A DNA stretch of 31,397 nucleotides from Pseudomonadota bacterium (GCA_030635485.1 DAOVYS010000003.1:1-31397); one strand, 5' to 3'. Positions 8,065 to 16,695 are shown, numbered from the stretch's first letter. Program-made: numbers and translations. Notes: a model not told the origin generated them from the sequence alone.

Positions 8065-9759
8065 TCAATCCTTGATAAAACTGGAAAGGGCTTTTTTTCT
8101 GTTCGGATGTTTCAATTTTTTAAGGGCCTTGCCTTCAATCTGGCGGATACGTTCCCTAGTTACGGAAAAGGTCTTTCCAACCTCTTCCAGGGTGAGATCC
8201 GATTTAGTGTCAATGCCGAACCGCATACGCAGTACACGCTCTTCTCGCGGGGTGAGAGTTGTTAAGACATTTTGCAGATTTTTTCGCAGATCATCCCTTA
8301 TGGTCGCGTCAAAGGGGGACAAAGTGTTAATGTCTTCTATGAAATCTCCAAGATTCGAGTCTTCCTCATCACCTATCGGAGTATCGAGAGAAAGTGGTTC
8401 TTTTGAAATTTTTATGACGGTTCTAATTTTTTCAAGGTCGATTCCGAGCCGTTCCGCCATCTCTTCGGGTGTCGGTTCCCGTCCCATCTTCCTGGCAAAA
8501 TCCTTTGAGTCCTTGAGCAGACGGTTGATGTTCTCTATCATGTGAACAGGAATGCGTATGGTCCGCCCCTGGTCGGCGATGGCTCGGTTGATTGCCTGCC
8601 TGATCCACCATGTTGCATATGTACTGAATTTATGTCCCCGCCGGTACTCAAATTTTTCAACGGCCCTCATGAGACCGATGTTCCCTTCCTGAACCAGATC
8701 GAGAAGTTGCAGGCCGCGGTTGCAATATTTTTTGGCTACACTGACTACGAGTCTGAGGTTGCCCCGGATCAATTCATTCTTTGCTTCTCTGGCAACGGCT
8801 TCGCCGATTGCCGCGGTATCAAGGACATGTTTAAATCCTTCATAGTCTATGCTCAGAGCATCCTCCATGCGGCGCAGCGTCACCTCCGGCGGAGCGCCCG
8901 CGGTTCTGGGCATTATGCGTCTGCCGACGTCCCCCTGATCGGTTAAGGACTCTTCCCGTAGCCTCTTCATTTTGAGGAACAGCTTTCTGGTTTTTGAAAG
9001 GATTCTTGTGATGTGCTTGCCCTGAATCCTGTCTTCCTGAAAAAGGCGGACGATTGAGGATGTGGTCCGGTCAATTCTTATCATCAATCTTACAGCTTCG
9101 TGTTGGTCAATTCCCTGACCATGAAGATCTGAACGGAAGACCGCCCTTTCCTTTTCCATTCTGATCGCCTCCCCAACCTGCCATATAAATCTTTCCTTAA
9201 GCTCGGAAAGAGCCGGGTCAGTGTCGACATAACCTCTTAATATGGTGGTAATAGAAGTCTCGCCGGCCCTCAGCTTGAGTGCAAGCTCTTTGAGAAAGGA
9301 GAGGGCGATAGGAAGGGAAAAGAGGGCGTTTTGGATCTGTTTCTCGCCCTGCTCGATTCTTTTGGCAATTTCGACCTCTTCTTTGACGGAGAGAAGAGAT
9401 GCGGCGCCCATTTCCCGGAGATATACCTTGACCGGATCAAGATTGACAGGCTCCTCACTTTTTGATGCCGGAATGACCGACACACGTTTTCGGGATGGAG
9501 CCTTATTATGTTCATTTTTTTCGGCTTTCATGGCTTTTTGGGTTTTGTCGTTTAGAGTAGAATCGGCAGCGTCCGCTTCCCGGGGTGTGTCCCCCTCAAA
9601 CATGGTGGTCAGGTCGTCAGGCTGGCCCTCTTCGTCTTTATACGACGTGCCGGTGTCATCCAGTTGATTCCGGCTCTCACGAAGTGCCTTGATTTCTTGT
9701 TGAGCACGTTTGGTCGATCGGTCGGCCCTTGTTTTTTTTGCTACTTGTCTTTTTACCAA
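8065..9759 (-). CDS. rpoD: RNA polymerase primary sigma factor RpoD (sigma-70)
   Basis: This 564-residue group 1 sigma factor directs RNA polymerase to housekeeping promoters. Region 1.2 (DPVKVYLREMGAASLLS), a non-conserved insert, region 2 (RGNLRLVVSVAKKY, DLVQEGNIGLMRAVEKFEY, FSTYATWWIRQAI), region 3 and region 4 (LTPREERVLRMRFG, then VTRERIRQIEGKALKKL) are all visible. The first about 100 residues are highly charged and low in complexity, without an obvious folded region 1.1. The only upstream start in frame is TTG at 9759, with a GGGG-type ribosome binding site (GGGGTAAAAG); the next ATG would remove about 50 residues. It lies 195 bases downstream of dnaG, as in the macromolecular-synthesis operon, but rpsU is not adjacent. 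The leader holds an inverted repeat at 9786-9825. Confidence 0.96.
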   Translation of the reverse strand: MVKRQVAKKTRADRSTKRAQQEIKALRESRNQLDDTGTSYKDEEGQPDDLTTMFEGDTPREADAADSTLNDKTQKAMKAEKNEHNKAPSRKRVSVIPASKSEEPVNLDPVKVYLREMGAASLLSVKEEVEIAKRIEQGEKQIQNALFSLPIALSFLKELALKLRAGETSITTILRGYVDTDPALSELKERFIWQVGEAIRMEKERAVFRSDLHGQGIDQHEAVRLMIRIDRTTSSIVRLFQEDRIQGKHITRILSKTRKLFLKMKRLREESLTDQGDVGRRIMPRTAGAPPEVTLRRMEDALSIDYEGFKHVLDTAAIGEAVAREAKNELIRGNLRLVVSVAKKYCNRGLQLLDLVQEGNIGLMRAVEKFEYRRGHKFSTYATWWIRQAINRAIADQGRTIRIPVHMIENINRLLKDSKDFARKMGREPTPEEMAERLGIDLEKIRTVIKISKEPLSLDTPIGDEEDSNLGDFIEDINTLSPFDATIRDDLRKNLQNVLTTLTPREERVLRMRFGIDTKSDLTLEEVGKTFSVTRERIRQIEGKALKKLKHPNRKKALSSFIKD

Positions 9760-9785
9760 ACTTTTACCCCGGATTTTGAAACTGC

Positions 9786-9825
9786 TGGTCCGTCCATTTA
9801 AAATTTTTTAAATAGGCGTGGACCA
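9786..9825. promoter_or_regulatory. AT-rich hairpin in the rpoD leader
   Basis: TGGTCC (9786-9791) and GGACCA (9820-9825) bracket a near-perfect AT palindrome, ATTTAAAA and TTTTAAAT separated by two bases, about 30-70 bases before the rpoD start. A second symmetric T9/A8 tract lies at 9900-9916. The symmetry is visible; a function in rpoD leader control is inference. Confidence 0.4.
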
Positions 9826-9954
9826 CAAAAAAATCATAACACCGTGTAATGAATGTCATACTAAAGTAAAAGAAAACTACATGGTTGCAAGATAAAATGT
9901 TTTTTTTTAAAAAAAATTGGATGGCTTGTCGTTGGCACGCATCTGAAAACCGCA

Positions 9955-11724
9955 TCAGGCCTGAGTTTCGTCAAGAAGCTTTTTTCTCTCAATAAGCTCC
10001 ATCCACAGCGTTTCGTTATGAGCCTGCTGAGCCTCATTGATCTTTCTTGTCAACCGACCCCTTTTTTTCATCAGGCTGTTTTTCTTAAACCATGCCTCCA
10101 TCTCCTCGGCCATGGCCTCCTTTACATCGTCAGGAAAAGTGGGGAGCGAAACCAGGAGTCCGGATAAAAAGGTCCTTTCCGGTCCGGGAGGAAAGAGTTC
10201 CAGAAGCCGTTCCGGCCCGGGAGTTGAAGTGTCATGGTCAGGTCTCTTCAGGTTGTCTATGAGAGTCCGGCACAAGGAATCGGTCATTATCTCTTCCATG
10301 CCGGCATCAAGGAATCGTTTAATATATTCCGGACAATCCAACAGGAATTCAAGCACCTTCCGTTGTTTTAACGGGATCTGAATTTTTCCCTCGGCTGTTC
10401 CCTTTTTTTTAAGTTCATTGGGAGCCGGCGCCGGTTGAAGCCCGCCTGAAAATTGTTCCTGCGTTAATCCTAGTTTTTGGGCAAAATGGGAGACAAAGAG
10501 GGTCCGCTGCATGTGACGGTCGCTGATTGCATTGATCATAGGCTTAAGTTCGGCCAGGATACGCCCCTTGCCCTGGACTGTTAATCCATGTTTTTTTTCG
10601 AGCCTGTCAAACACGAATTCCGGAAGGGAAAAGGCGGATTCAAGCAGTTTTAGAAGTCCATCATTTCCATATTCCCGCACAAACGTATCAGGATCATGGT
10701 TGTCCGGAAGAACCGCTATTTGGGCGGTTATCTGTTCGCTCAGAAAGAGCGGCACTGCGCGCAGTGCCGCCTTGAGCCCCGCGGAATCACCGTCAAAGAG
10801 CAGGACCGCCTTGTCCGTGTATCTCTTAAGAGTGTGAAGGTGAAACCTGGTAAGGGCCGTGCCCAGGGGAGCAGCTACATTTCCGATTCCATAGGCCACG
10901 AGTGTGAGGAGATCAAAATTGCCCTCAACAATTATACACCTCTTTTTTTTTCTGATCGACTCTCGGTTCTGATAAAGGCCGAACAGTGTCCGGCTCTTGT
11001 CAAAAACCAGGGTTTCCGGTGAATTCAGATATTTAGGCTGGCCTTTGCCCAGGATACGGCCCCCAAAACCCACAATCCGACCGGTGAGCCCGTAAATCGG
11101 GAACAATATCCTTTTCCTGAACCTGTCATAGTGACCCCCCCGGTCTTTCGGTACGATCAGCCCGGCTTCTTTTGCGGTCTCAAGCGCGATCCCTGCCTGG
11201 CGAAACTCTTTAATGAGAAAATCCCAGCTTTCCGGCGCAAAGCCCAGACAGTAAGAGCTTATGATCTCCGGGGTCATCCCCCTTTCCTGAATATATTCCC
11301 GGGCAGCCTTGCCCGCAGGATTGTTCAAGAGGATGTCGTGATAGATTTCGGACGCCTTTTCATTGGCCTTATGGAGTTTATCCCGTTTTTCAGCTTTTGC
11401 CTGGTCTTCTTTTGAATACGGCTTTTCAGGGAGTGTGATCCGGCAGCGTCTTGCCAGTTCCTCGATCGCTTCCGGGAAGGTGAGGTTGTGATATTTCTGT
11501 AGGAAGGTGAAAACATCGCCGTGTTCGCCACAGCCGAAACAGTGAAACGATCTCCTGTCCGGGTTTACTATAAAAGAGGGTGTCTTTTCCGAATGAAAGG
11601 GGCAGAGTCCTTTAAAATTTGCACCGCTTCTCCTGAGGCTGACGTATTCACCGATGATCTCGATGATATCGGCCAACTCCTTGATTTCATGGACAACGTT
11701 TTCACGGGAAGAGGTTGTAACCAT
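9955..11724 (-). CDS. dnaG: DNA primase DnaG
   Basis: This 589-residue enzyme makes RNA primers for replication. The N-terminal CHC2 zinc domain has C41, H44, C62 and C65 (GLCPFHSEKTPSF, then FHCFGCGEHGD). The catalytic Toprim core follows (RCIIVEGNFDLL, then VLLFDGDSAGLKAA), with an EGNFD where EGYMD is commoner. The C-terminal helicase-binding region is short and divergent, as usual. I chose the ATG at 11724; the frame is open to a TTG at 11760, but the extra residues (TPPLPDSLYKI) do not look like the family. No Shine-Dalgarno sequence precedes the ATG. A TTGACC and an AT-rich TATATAAAAT stretch just upstream could be a promoter very close to the start. The gene is divergent from the exchanger gene. 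Confidence 0.96.
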   Translation of the reverse strand: MVTTSSRENVVHEIKELADIIEIIGEYVSLRRSGANFKGLCPFHSEKTPSFIVNPDRRSFHCFGCGEHGDVFTFLQKYHNLTFPEAIEELARRCRITLPEKPYSKEDQAKAEKRDKLHKANEKASEIYHDILLNNPAGKAAREYIQERGMTPEIISSYCLGFAPESWDFLIKEFRQAGIALETAKEAGLIVPKDRGGHYDRFRKRILFPIYGLTGRIVGFGGRILGKGQPKYLNSPETLVFDKSRTLFGLYQNRESIRKKKRCIIVEGNFDLLTLVAYGIGNVAAPLGTALTRFHLHTLKRYTDKAVLLFDGDSAGLKAALRAVPLFLSEQITAQIAVLPDNHDPDTFVREYGNDGLLKLLESAFSLPEFVFDRLEKKHGLTVQGKGRILAELKPMINAISDRHMQRTLFVSHFAQKLGLTQEQFSGGLQPAPAPNELKKKGTAEGKIQIPLKQRKVLEFLLDCPEYIKRFLDAGMEEIMTDSLCRTLIDNLKRPDHDTSTPGPERLLELFPPGPERTFLSGLLVSLPTFPDDVKEAMAEEMEAWFKKNSLMKKRGRLTRKINEAQQAHNETLWMELIERKKLLDETQA

Positions 11725-11939
11725 TATTTTATATAAAGAATCGGGCAAAGGGGGGGTCAAATAAAAAAATTTTAGAACAAAAGAACAGAATCTTTGCTTG
11801 ATGTCAACTATATGCTACAGTGACGCAGATATTTGTGTCGGATGTGTTAAAATTAATAATTTAAATTGGTTATGTGGTTGTTAAGGGGTTTTTGGGAGCA
11901 ACTTCTGCCTTTAAATTGAATGAGCAGGAATTCAATAAT

Positions 11940-12905
11940 ATGGATACCGTAGCAACAGACACCTCTTCTATTTTATACGCATTGCCGGCCTTTCTTGCCG
12001 GCCTTGCCATGCTTGCCGCGGGAGGCGAATCTCTGGTTTCAGGCGCAACACGGCTTGCCGGGCGGTGGAGCATGAGTCCTCTGGTCATCGGTCTTACGGT
12101 TGTTGCCTTTGGCACGTCCATGCCTGAACTTTTTGTGAGTCTTGGCGCCTCGCTTCGGAATTATCCCGGCATCACAATCGGAAACGTGGTAGGCAGTAAC
12201 ATTGCCAACATCGGATTGATCCTTGCCGTCTCTGCATTGATATCGCCCCTGAATGTAAAATATTCGAGAATTTCATCATCACTTTATCTGGTTATCGCAG
12301 TCAGCCTTTTTGTTGCGGCCTTTGCCTGGCGGGGCGTCTTTTTCAGGCTGTTCGGCATATCTCTAGTCTCATGCTTAATTTTTTATACATTGATTCTTTA
12401 TAAAAAGGCCGCGCTTCATGGACAAAAGATGGGGAGGGCGGACGCCCCGCCCACACAACAGGATTCTTATGCCCGGATTTTTCTGTTAACTATCGGCGGA
12501 CTGGCCCTTCTGGCGTTCGGATCCGACCTGTTTATCAACGGCGCACTAATAATTGCCGGCCATTTCGGGATTTCGGAGTTAATCATCGGGCTTACGCTTG
12601 CCGCGGTTGGGACCTCGCTTCCGGAACTGGCAGCCAGTATCTCTGCAATTCGCCGCAACCAGACTGCAATGCTGGTAGGCAACATGGTGGGTAGTAATCT
12701 GTTTAATTTGATGATGGTGCTGGGTACTGTAGTGGCTGTGAAGCCTTTTTCTCCCTCTCCGGATATCCTGCGGCGTGATCTGCCCGTTATGATCCTTTTT
12801 TCTGTAGCGCTTATTCCATTTCTTTCCCGTGGACAGGGCCTCAGCCGGTTTAACGGGTTTGTTCTGTTGTCGGGTTATGGAGTCTATATTTTTTTCCTCA
12901 TGTGA
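11940..12905 (+). CDS. CaCA-family Na+(or K+)/Ca2+ exchanger, YrbG-like
   Basis: This inner-membrane protein of 321 residues has about ten hydrophobic helices in two inverted halves. The alpha repeats that bind cations are both present: GLTVVAFGTSMPELFVS with GNVVGSNIANIGLIL in the first half, and GLTLAAVGTSLPELAAS with GNMVGSNLFNLMMVLG in the second. The GTS-PE and GN-VGSN signatures identify the family, whose members exchange Ca2+ for Na+ or K+. I chose the ATG at 11940 because AGGA lies about ten bases upstream; a GTG at 11874 in the same frame would add a polar N terminus without a ribosome binding site. It is probably a single-gene unit, divergent from dnaG. Ion specificity cannot be read from sequence. 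Confidence 0.93.
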   Translation: MDTVATDTSSILYALPAFLAGLAMLAAGGESLVSGATRLAGRWSMSPLVIGLTVVAFGTSMPELFVSLGASLRNYPGITIGNVVGSNIANIGLILAVSALISPLNVKYSRISSSLYLVIAVSLFVAAFAWRGVFFRLFGISLVSCLIFYTLILYKKAALHGQKMGRADAPPTQQDSYARIFLLTIGGLALLAFGSDLFINGALIIAGHFGISELIIGLTLAAVGTSLPELAASISAIRRNQTAMLVGNMVGSNLFNLMMVLGTVVAVKPFSPSPDILRRDLPVMILFSVALIPFLSRGQGLSRFNGFVLLSGYGVYIFFLM

Positions 12906-12936
12906 GGGTTTAGTACTTTTTTTGTTCCATTTCCGC

Positions 12937-12978
12937 CGGGTTGTCCGGTCTTTTGAACTCTCTCCGGACAATGACCCG
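12937..12978. repeat. GC-rich inverted repeat after the exchanger gene
   Basis: CGGGTTGTCCGG (12937-12948) pairs with CCGGACAATGACCCG (12964-12978) with a three-base bulge. It stands 31 bases after the stop codon and may stabilise or end the transcript, although there is no T run. The rest of the 314-base gap up to 13220 holds only the candidate promoter at 13005-13033. Confidence 0.45.
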
Positions 12979-13004
12979 ACTGCTTACCAGAGGGAAGTTT
13001 AACC

Positions 13005-13033
13005 TTGACATGTCGAGAATTTGCTGGTAGAAG
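13005..13033 (+). promoter_or_regulatory. candidate sigma-70 promoter of the Fe-S / HybB / decahaem operon
   Basis: A perfect -35 box TTGACA (13005-13010) and a -10-like TAGAAG (13028-13033) are separated by 17 bases. Transcription would give a leader of about 180 bases before the first gene. The -10 match is only four of six. Confidence 0.4.
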
Positions 13034-13219
13034 GCGTCAATTTGAAATCGTTATGTTAATAGTGCCTGGAAATTCTTAAAGATTTTAGCCGCTATTGGGC
13101 AGTTTGGGTTAATGCCGCCTGAGCACGGAAGGAGATCTTTATCGAAACCGTCAAGATTTCCTGGTGAATTGAAGGGTTAAGTATTTTTTATAACCCAGTA
13201 TGTGAAGGAGGTGTTGAAT

Positions 13220-14242
13220 ATGCCAACACGCCGCGACTTTTTAAAGGGTCTTGGGGCAACTGCAGCTGTTGCAGTCACTGCCGGTGCTGTCTCTGTCTCG
13301 GCCAGTGGCCATGGCGAGCACCATGGTCCTGAAATTTATGAAGAAAGCTATGGTGTTTTAACGGACTTGACAAAGTGCGTTGGCTGTCGACAGTGTGAAT
13401 GGGCGTGCAATGAAGAGAACAAACTGCGCCCGAGTGAACCGGTCGAGAGCCTTGAGGATCAGTCTATTTTTGATAAATTCAGACGTCCTGATGATGAGCG
13501 TTACACGGTGGTGAATCGCTATAAGGGCAAAGGCCTGGGCGGCAGCGACATGTTTGTCAAGGTTCAGTGCATGCACTGTGATTATCCGCCATGCGTCTCA
13601 GCCTGCCTTGTCGGAGCGCTTAAAAAAGACCCATGGGGACCCGTCACATACGATGCGTGGAAATGTATCGGATGTCGTTACTGCATGCAGGCATGTCCGT
13701 GGCAGATCCCGGCTTACGAGTATAATAATCTCGTAACGCCCAGGGTCATGAAATGCACCATGTGCTTTTCTCGCACCACCACGGAGCATGAACCAAAGCC
13801 TGACATTAAGCCAAGTAATTTTCTGGGCCGCGGGCTTCCGCCTCAAGAGAAAGGTGAGCCTTCAGGAAAGGCTCCGGCATGCGTCTCAGCCTGCCCGCAG
13901 GAGGCGATGATCTTCGGCAAGCGTAGCGAGCTCCTTGAAATTGCACACGAGAGAATCAAGAAGCATCCGGACCGCTACATTGATCACGTCTTGGGTGAGC
14001 ACGAAGTGGGCGGCACTGCCTGGATGTACATTTACAATCAGCCGTTCAATGATATCGATTTTCCGAAAGATATGCCTGACGAAAGCCCGGCCGCGCTTCT
14101 GGAATCGATCCAGCATGGGATCTTCAAGAAATTTGCAAGTCCTGTGATGCTCTTTGGCGCATGTGCAACTTTGATGCATGTAAACGGGTTTTTTAAACAT
14201 GGAGACAAGCATGATACAGAAGGGGGGTCCGATCATGAGTAA
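13220..14242 (+). CDS. TAT-exported four-[4Fe-4S] ferredoxin subunit (HybA/HmcB/DmsB-like)
   Basis: This 340-residue protein has a twin-arginine signal at the N terminus (TRRDFLKG, then an Ala/Val-rich hydrophobic stretch to about residue 29), so the mature protein is periplasmic. Four cysteine groups follow in DmsB/HybA order: C53, 56, 59, 63; C117, 120, 125, 129; C149, 152, 155, 159; and C179, 182 with C221, 225. It should pass electrons between a periplasmic donor and the membrane subunit encoded next. Near the C terminus a hydrophobic stretch (SPVMLFGACATLMHVNGFF) may anchor it, as in HybA. I chose the ATG at 13220 because AAGGAGGTG lies seven bases upstream. The stop overlaps the next start by eight bases, giving tight coupling. 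No catalytic subunit (hydrogenase, molybdopterin enzyme) is in the operon. Confidence 0.9.
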   Translation: MPTRRDFLKGLGATAAVAVTAGAVSVSASGHGEHHGPEIYEESYGVLTDLTKCVGCRQCEWACNEENKLRPSEPVESLEDQSIFDKFRRPDDERYTVVNRYKGKGLGGSDMFVKVQCMHCDYPPCVSACLVGALKKDPWGPVTYDAWKCIGCRYCMQACPWQIPAYEYNNLVTPRVMKCTMCFSRTTTEHEPKPDIKPSNFLGRGLPPQEKGEPSGKAPACVSACPQEAMIFGKRSELLEIAHERIKKHPDRYIDHVLGEHEVGGTAWMYIYNQPFNDIDFPKDMPDESPAALLESIQHGIFKKFASPVMLFGACATLMHVNGFFKHGDKHDTEGGSDHE

Positions 14243-15443
14243 TAATTCACATGCTGCTATTGTAAAACCCCCTTTCTTTACACCGGGGGTATGTGTAGTC
14301 GCGATCATCGCATTGATAGGGCTTACCGGCATAGGGGCCAGGTTTCTTTTCGGGCTAGGTCATGTCACAAACCTTAACAATCAGTTTCCATGGGGATTAT
14401 GGATCGGGGTAGACGTTGCCTGCGGCGTTGCCTTGGCAGCCGGCGGTTTTACGTCTGCCTTTATAGCAGAAATTTTAATGAAAGAGGACTTTCATGATAT
14501 AGTCCGCCCGGCTCTGCTTACGGCCATGCTGGGCTATACCTTTGTCGGACTTGGGGTATTTGTGGATATTGGACGTTCCTATAATATCTGGCACATGTTG
14601 CTTCCTTCGATGTGGTCGCCGAATTCAGCCCTGTTTGAAGTCGGTATGTGTGTATCTTGTTATCTGACCGTTCTGTATATCGAATTTCTTCCCATAGCGC
14701 TTGAGCGTTTCAAGGACAGGGTACCATGGCCGGCAGTCAACGGCATCCTCCATTTTCTTGACAGGATCATGAAAAAAGTTATTTGGATCTTCATTATCCT
14801 TGGCGTCATGCTCTCCTGCATGCACCAGTCATCTCTGGGTGCGCTGAATGTTATTGCCGTTACCAAGATTCATCCACTCTGGTGGTCGCCTATCCTGCCG
14901 ATGCTCTTCCTGCTTTCGGCCTTCTGCGTGGGTCCCTCCATGGTGATCTTTGAATCCGGCATTTCAATGAGATCATTCGGAATTCCTTACCATTACGAGT
15001 CACCGGTGCTTGCCAAGCTGGGCAAGTTCCTGCCGTTTCTACTGATTGTTTATTTTACGGCCAAGCTCGTTGATATGTTGAACAGGGAAACATGGGTCTA
15101 CCTGGTCGATGGTTCTTTTGAGGGTAAGATGTTCATGCTGGAGGTAACCATCGGGGTCATCCTGCCTTTCTGCATCTTTGTCAGCGAAAAACTCCGAAAC
15201 AGTTTTGTATGGCTCTGGGCGGCCGCTATGATGGTGGTTGCCGGCGTTGTGTTAAACCGTGTGAACGTATTTATTACAGGTGTGAACCCGGTATATCAGG
15301 ATATGACAGGCCGTTATAGCCCCAAAGGCTGGGAATGGTGCGTCACAATCGGGTGTATCTGCATTATAGTATTAATAGCTAGGTTGATTATACTGAACTT
15401 ACCGGTAATTCACGCGTTAGAGGGGGGACATGAGCATGAATAA
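14235..15443 (+). CDS. HybB/NrfD-type integral membrane quinone-interacting subunit
   Basis: This 402-residue very hydrophobic protein has about ten predicted membrane helices and the NrfD/HybB family start: TPGVCVVAIIALIGLTGIGAR, then FPWGLWIGVDVACGVALAAG at about residues 54-75. Members exchange electrons between menaquinone and periplasmic Fe-S or cytochrome partners and have no cofactors of their own. The ATG at 14235 overlaps the previous gene by eight bases and has AGGGGGG seven bases upstream. Its stop in turn overlaps the cytochrome gene by eight bases. The three-gene arrangement recalls Hmc, Ohc and related transmembrane redox complexes of sulfate reducers, but Hmc-specific partners (for example a cytoplasmic HdrD-like subunit) are absent. 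The direction of electron flow is not evident from sequence. Confidence 0.92.
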   Translation: MSNNSHAAIVKPPFFTPGVCVVAIIALIGLTGIGARFLFGLGHVTNLNNQFPWGLWIGVDVACGVALAAGGFTSAFIAEILMKEDFHDIVRPALLTAMLGYTFVGLGVFVDIGRSYNIWHMLLPSMWSPNSALFEVGMCVSCYLTVLYIEFLPIALERFKDRVPWPAVNGILHFLDRIMKKVIWIFIILGVMLSCMHQSSLGALNVIAVTKIHPLWWSPILPMLFLLSAFCVGPSMVIFESGISMRSFGIPYHYESPVLAKLGKFLPFLLIVYFTAKLVDMLNRETWVYLVDGSFEGKMFMLEVTIGVILPFCIFVSEKLRNSFVWLWAAAMMVVAGVVLNRVNVFITGVNPVYQDMTGRYSPKGWEWCVTIGCICIIVLIARLIILNLPVIHALEGGHEHE

Positions 15444-16422
15444 AAAAACATTAAGCATATCATTGATGCTGTCCGCCCTTATGGCATTCGGCGCCGCATC
15501 TTCCTTTGCCAGTGACCACGGCGGCGGGCATGGGGAAGAACAAGCGGCTGCTTCTCACACCGGTTCTCAGTTGGATACTCGTGGACTGAACAGCTACTGT
15601 AGGAATTGTCATGTCAAGGGGGAATCTCCGACAAATGAAAAACCCGGTCTTTTGGAGGTCTGTCCGCGTCTGGGCGGAAATTTTACCGGCCAATATGCTG
15701 TTGACGACGGTCCGGACACAGTGACCATTGACCAGCTGGCGGATATCTACGGCCCGGTCGAGTTTGATCATATCGGACATGCCAAATGGTGTGAGCTTGG
15801 CAACGGATGTGTTGACTGCCATCATGTTGATATTGACGGCTTATCATCTTGCGGTGAGTGTCATGAATCATCTCCTGTGCGAAAGGACTTGAGAGTGCCT
15901 TCCTTAAAGGCGGTCTACCATTTGAACTGCATGGGCTGTCATCTGGACTGGGGACATGAGAATGCTTGCCAATACTGCCACGGAATAGCCGGAAAGGATG
16001 CTGACAAGGGTAGCCTGCCTCATAAAAAGGTTGCGCCTCAAAACACCTATGTGTACAAATCCGATCATGAAGGCGTCGTGACCTTTGAGCACAAAGATCA
16101 CATGGGGATGTACGAAGGGCAGTGCGTTGCCTGCCATGCGGGTGAAAGCTGTAAGAGCTGTCATGATGTGGCTGTACATGCAACAGCTGAACGTGACTTG
16201 CTTGATTTCGGTGCCACGTGCGGTTCATGCCATGATGGCAATGCAGGGGAAATCGGCGCTTTCAAGCATGCGTCCACCGGTCTGGAGTTAAGTGAAGAGC
16301 ATGTTGAGCTGGAATGCTCGGATTGCCATACTGACCGTAATTTTGCCGTAAAGAGCTGTGTTGACTGCCACGAAGATGAACTCAGTTACCCGGATGATCT
16401 TCCAGGCGAAAAGGCTCATTGA
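15436..16422 (+). CDS. periplasmic decahaem c-type cytochrome
   Basis: This 328-residue protein starts with a Sec signal peptide (KK, then a hydrophobic stretch, likely cleaved after SSFA at about residue 25). It has exactly ten CXXCH haem-attachment motifs, from C55 (CRNCH) to C308 (CVDCH). In order they are CRNCH, CVDCH, CGECH, CMGCH, CQYCH, CVACH, CKSCH, CGSCH, CSDCH and CVDCH. Many extra His residues, such as FDHIGHAKW and FEHKDHMGMY, could be distal ligands, giving bis-His haems of cytochrome c3/c7 type. It probably receives electrons in the periplasm and passes them to or from the Fe-S and membrane subunits. Two in-frame ATGs exist (15430 and 15436); GGGGGG is better spaced from the second. 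A terminator stands 36 bases after the stop. I do not recognise it as one of the named complexes (Hmc 16 haems, Nhc 9, Ohc 8, Tmc 4). Confidence 0.93.
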   Translation: MNKKTLSISLMLSALMAFGAASSFASDHGGGHGEEQAAASHTGSQLDTRGLNSYCRNCHVKGESPTNEKPGLLEVCPRLGGNFTGQYAVDDGPDTVTIDQLADIYGPVEFDHIGHAKWCELGNGCVDCHHVDIDGLSSCGECHESSPVRKDLRVPSLKAVYHLNCMGCHLDWGHENACQYCHGIAGKDADKGSLPHKKVAPQNTYVYKSDHEGVVTFEHKDHMGMYEGQCVACHAGESCKSCHDVAVHATAERDLLDFGATCGSCHDGNAGEIGAFKHASTGLELSEEHVELECSDCHTDRNFAVKSCVDCHEDELSYPDDLPGEKAH

Positions 16423-16458
16423 AAGATAAAATAATTCCTGATTGTATCGGAATAGAAT

Positions 16459-16500
16459 AAAAAAACCCGGAAACAGCGCAGGCTGTGACCGGGTTTTTTT
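16459..16500. terminator. bidirectional intrinsic terminator
   Basis: AAAAAACCCGG pairs with CCGGGTTTTTTT, with an inner ACAGC/GCTGT stem, making a long GC-capped hairpin with a T run on either strand. It can end the decahaem operon on + and the ffh-to-tmk operon on -, whose last gene stops at 16696. Confidence 0.9.
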
Positions 16501-16668
16501 GTAAGCGTTCACAGGCACCGCATCTGCACGTGATCAGGGTAACCGGCATAGTTAGGCTATGGCCGGTCACCCTGATCACGCACAGCTACAGCACCTGTGA
16601 ACGCTTACAGGTTAAGGGGATAGCCGTTGTTTGTGGGTTGTCTTGCCCCTGTGGTCAGTTATTTTCAA
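16501..16668. repeat. REP/MITE-like long palindrome, family B copy 1
   Basis: Outer arms GTAAGCGTTCACAGG (16501-16515) and CCTGTGAACGCTTAC (16594-16608) are perfect inverted repeats. Nested arms CGTGATCAGGGT and CACCCTGATCACG form a second stem. A roughly 55-base tail (to about 16668) is also shared with the copy at 26270-26411. It starts immediately after the terminator. Confidence 0.8.
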
Positions 16669-16695
16669 CCTAACCTGCTTAAGCAGTTACCTTTT

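Noticed and set aside
9764..9955. 63-codon frame between dnaG and rpoD
   Set aside because: It is rich in AT hairpins, has no homology that I can see, and starts on the dnaG stop. The region is better read as a leader.
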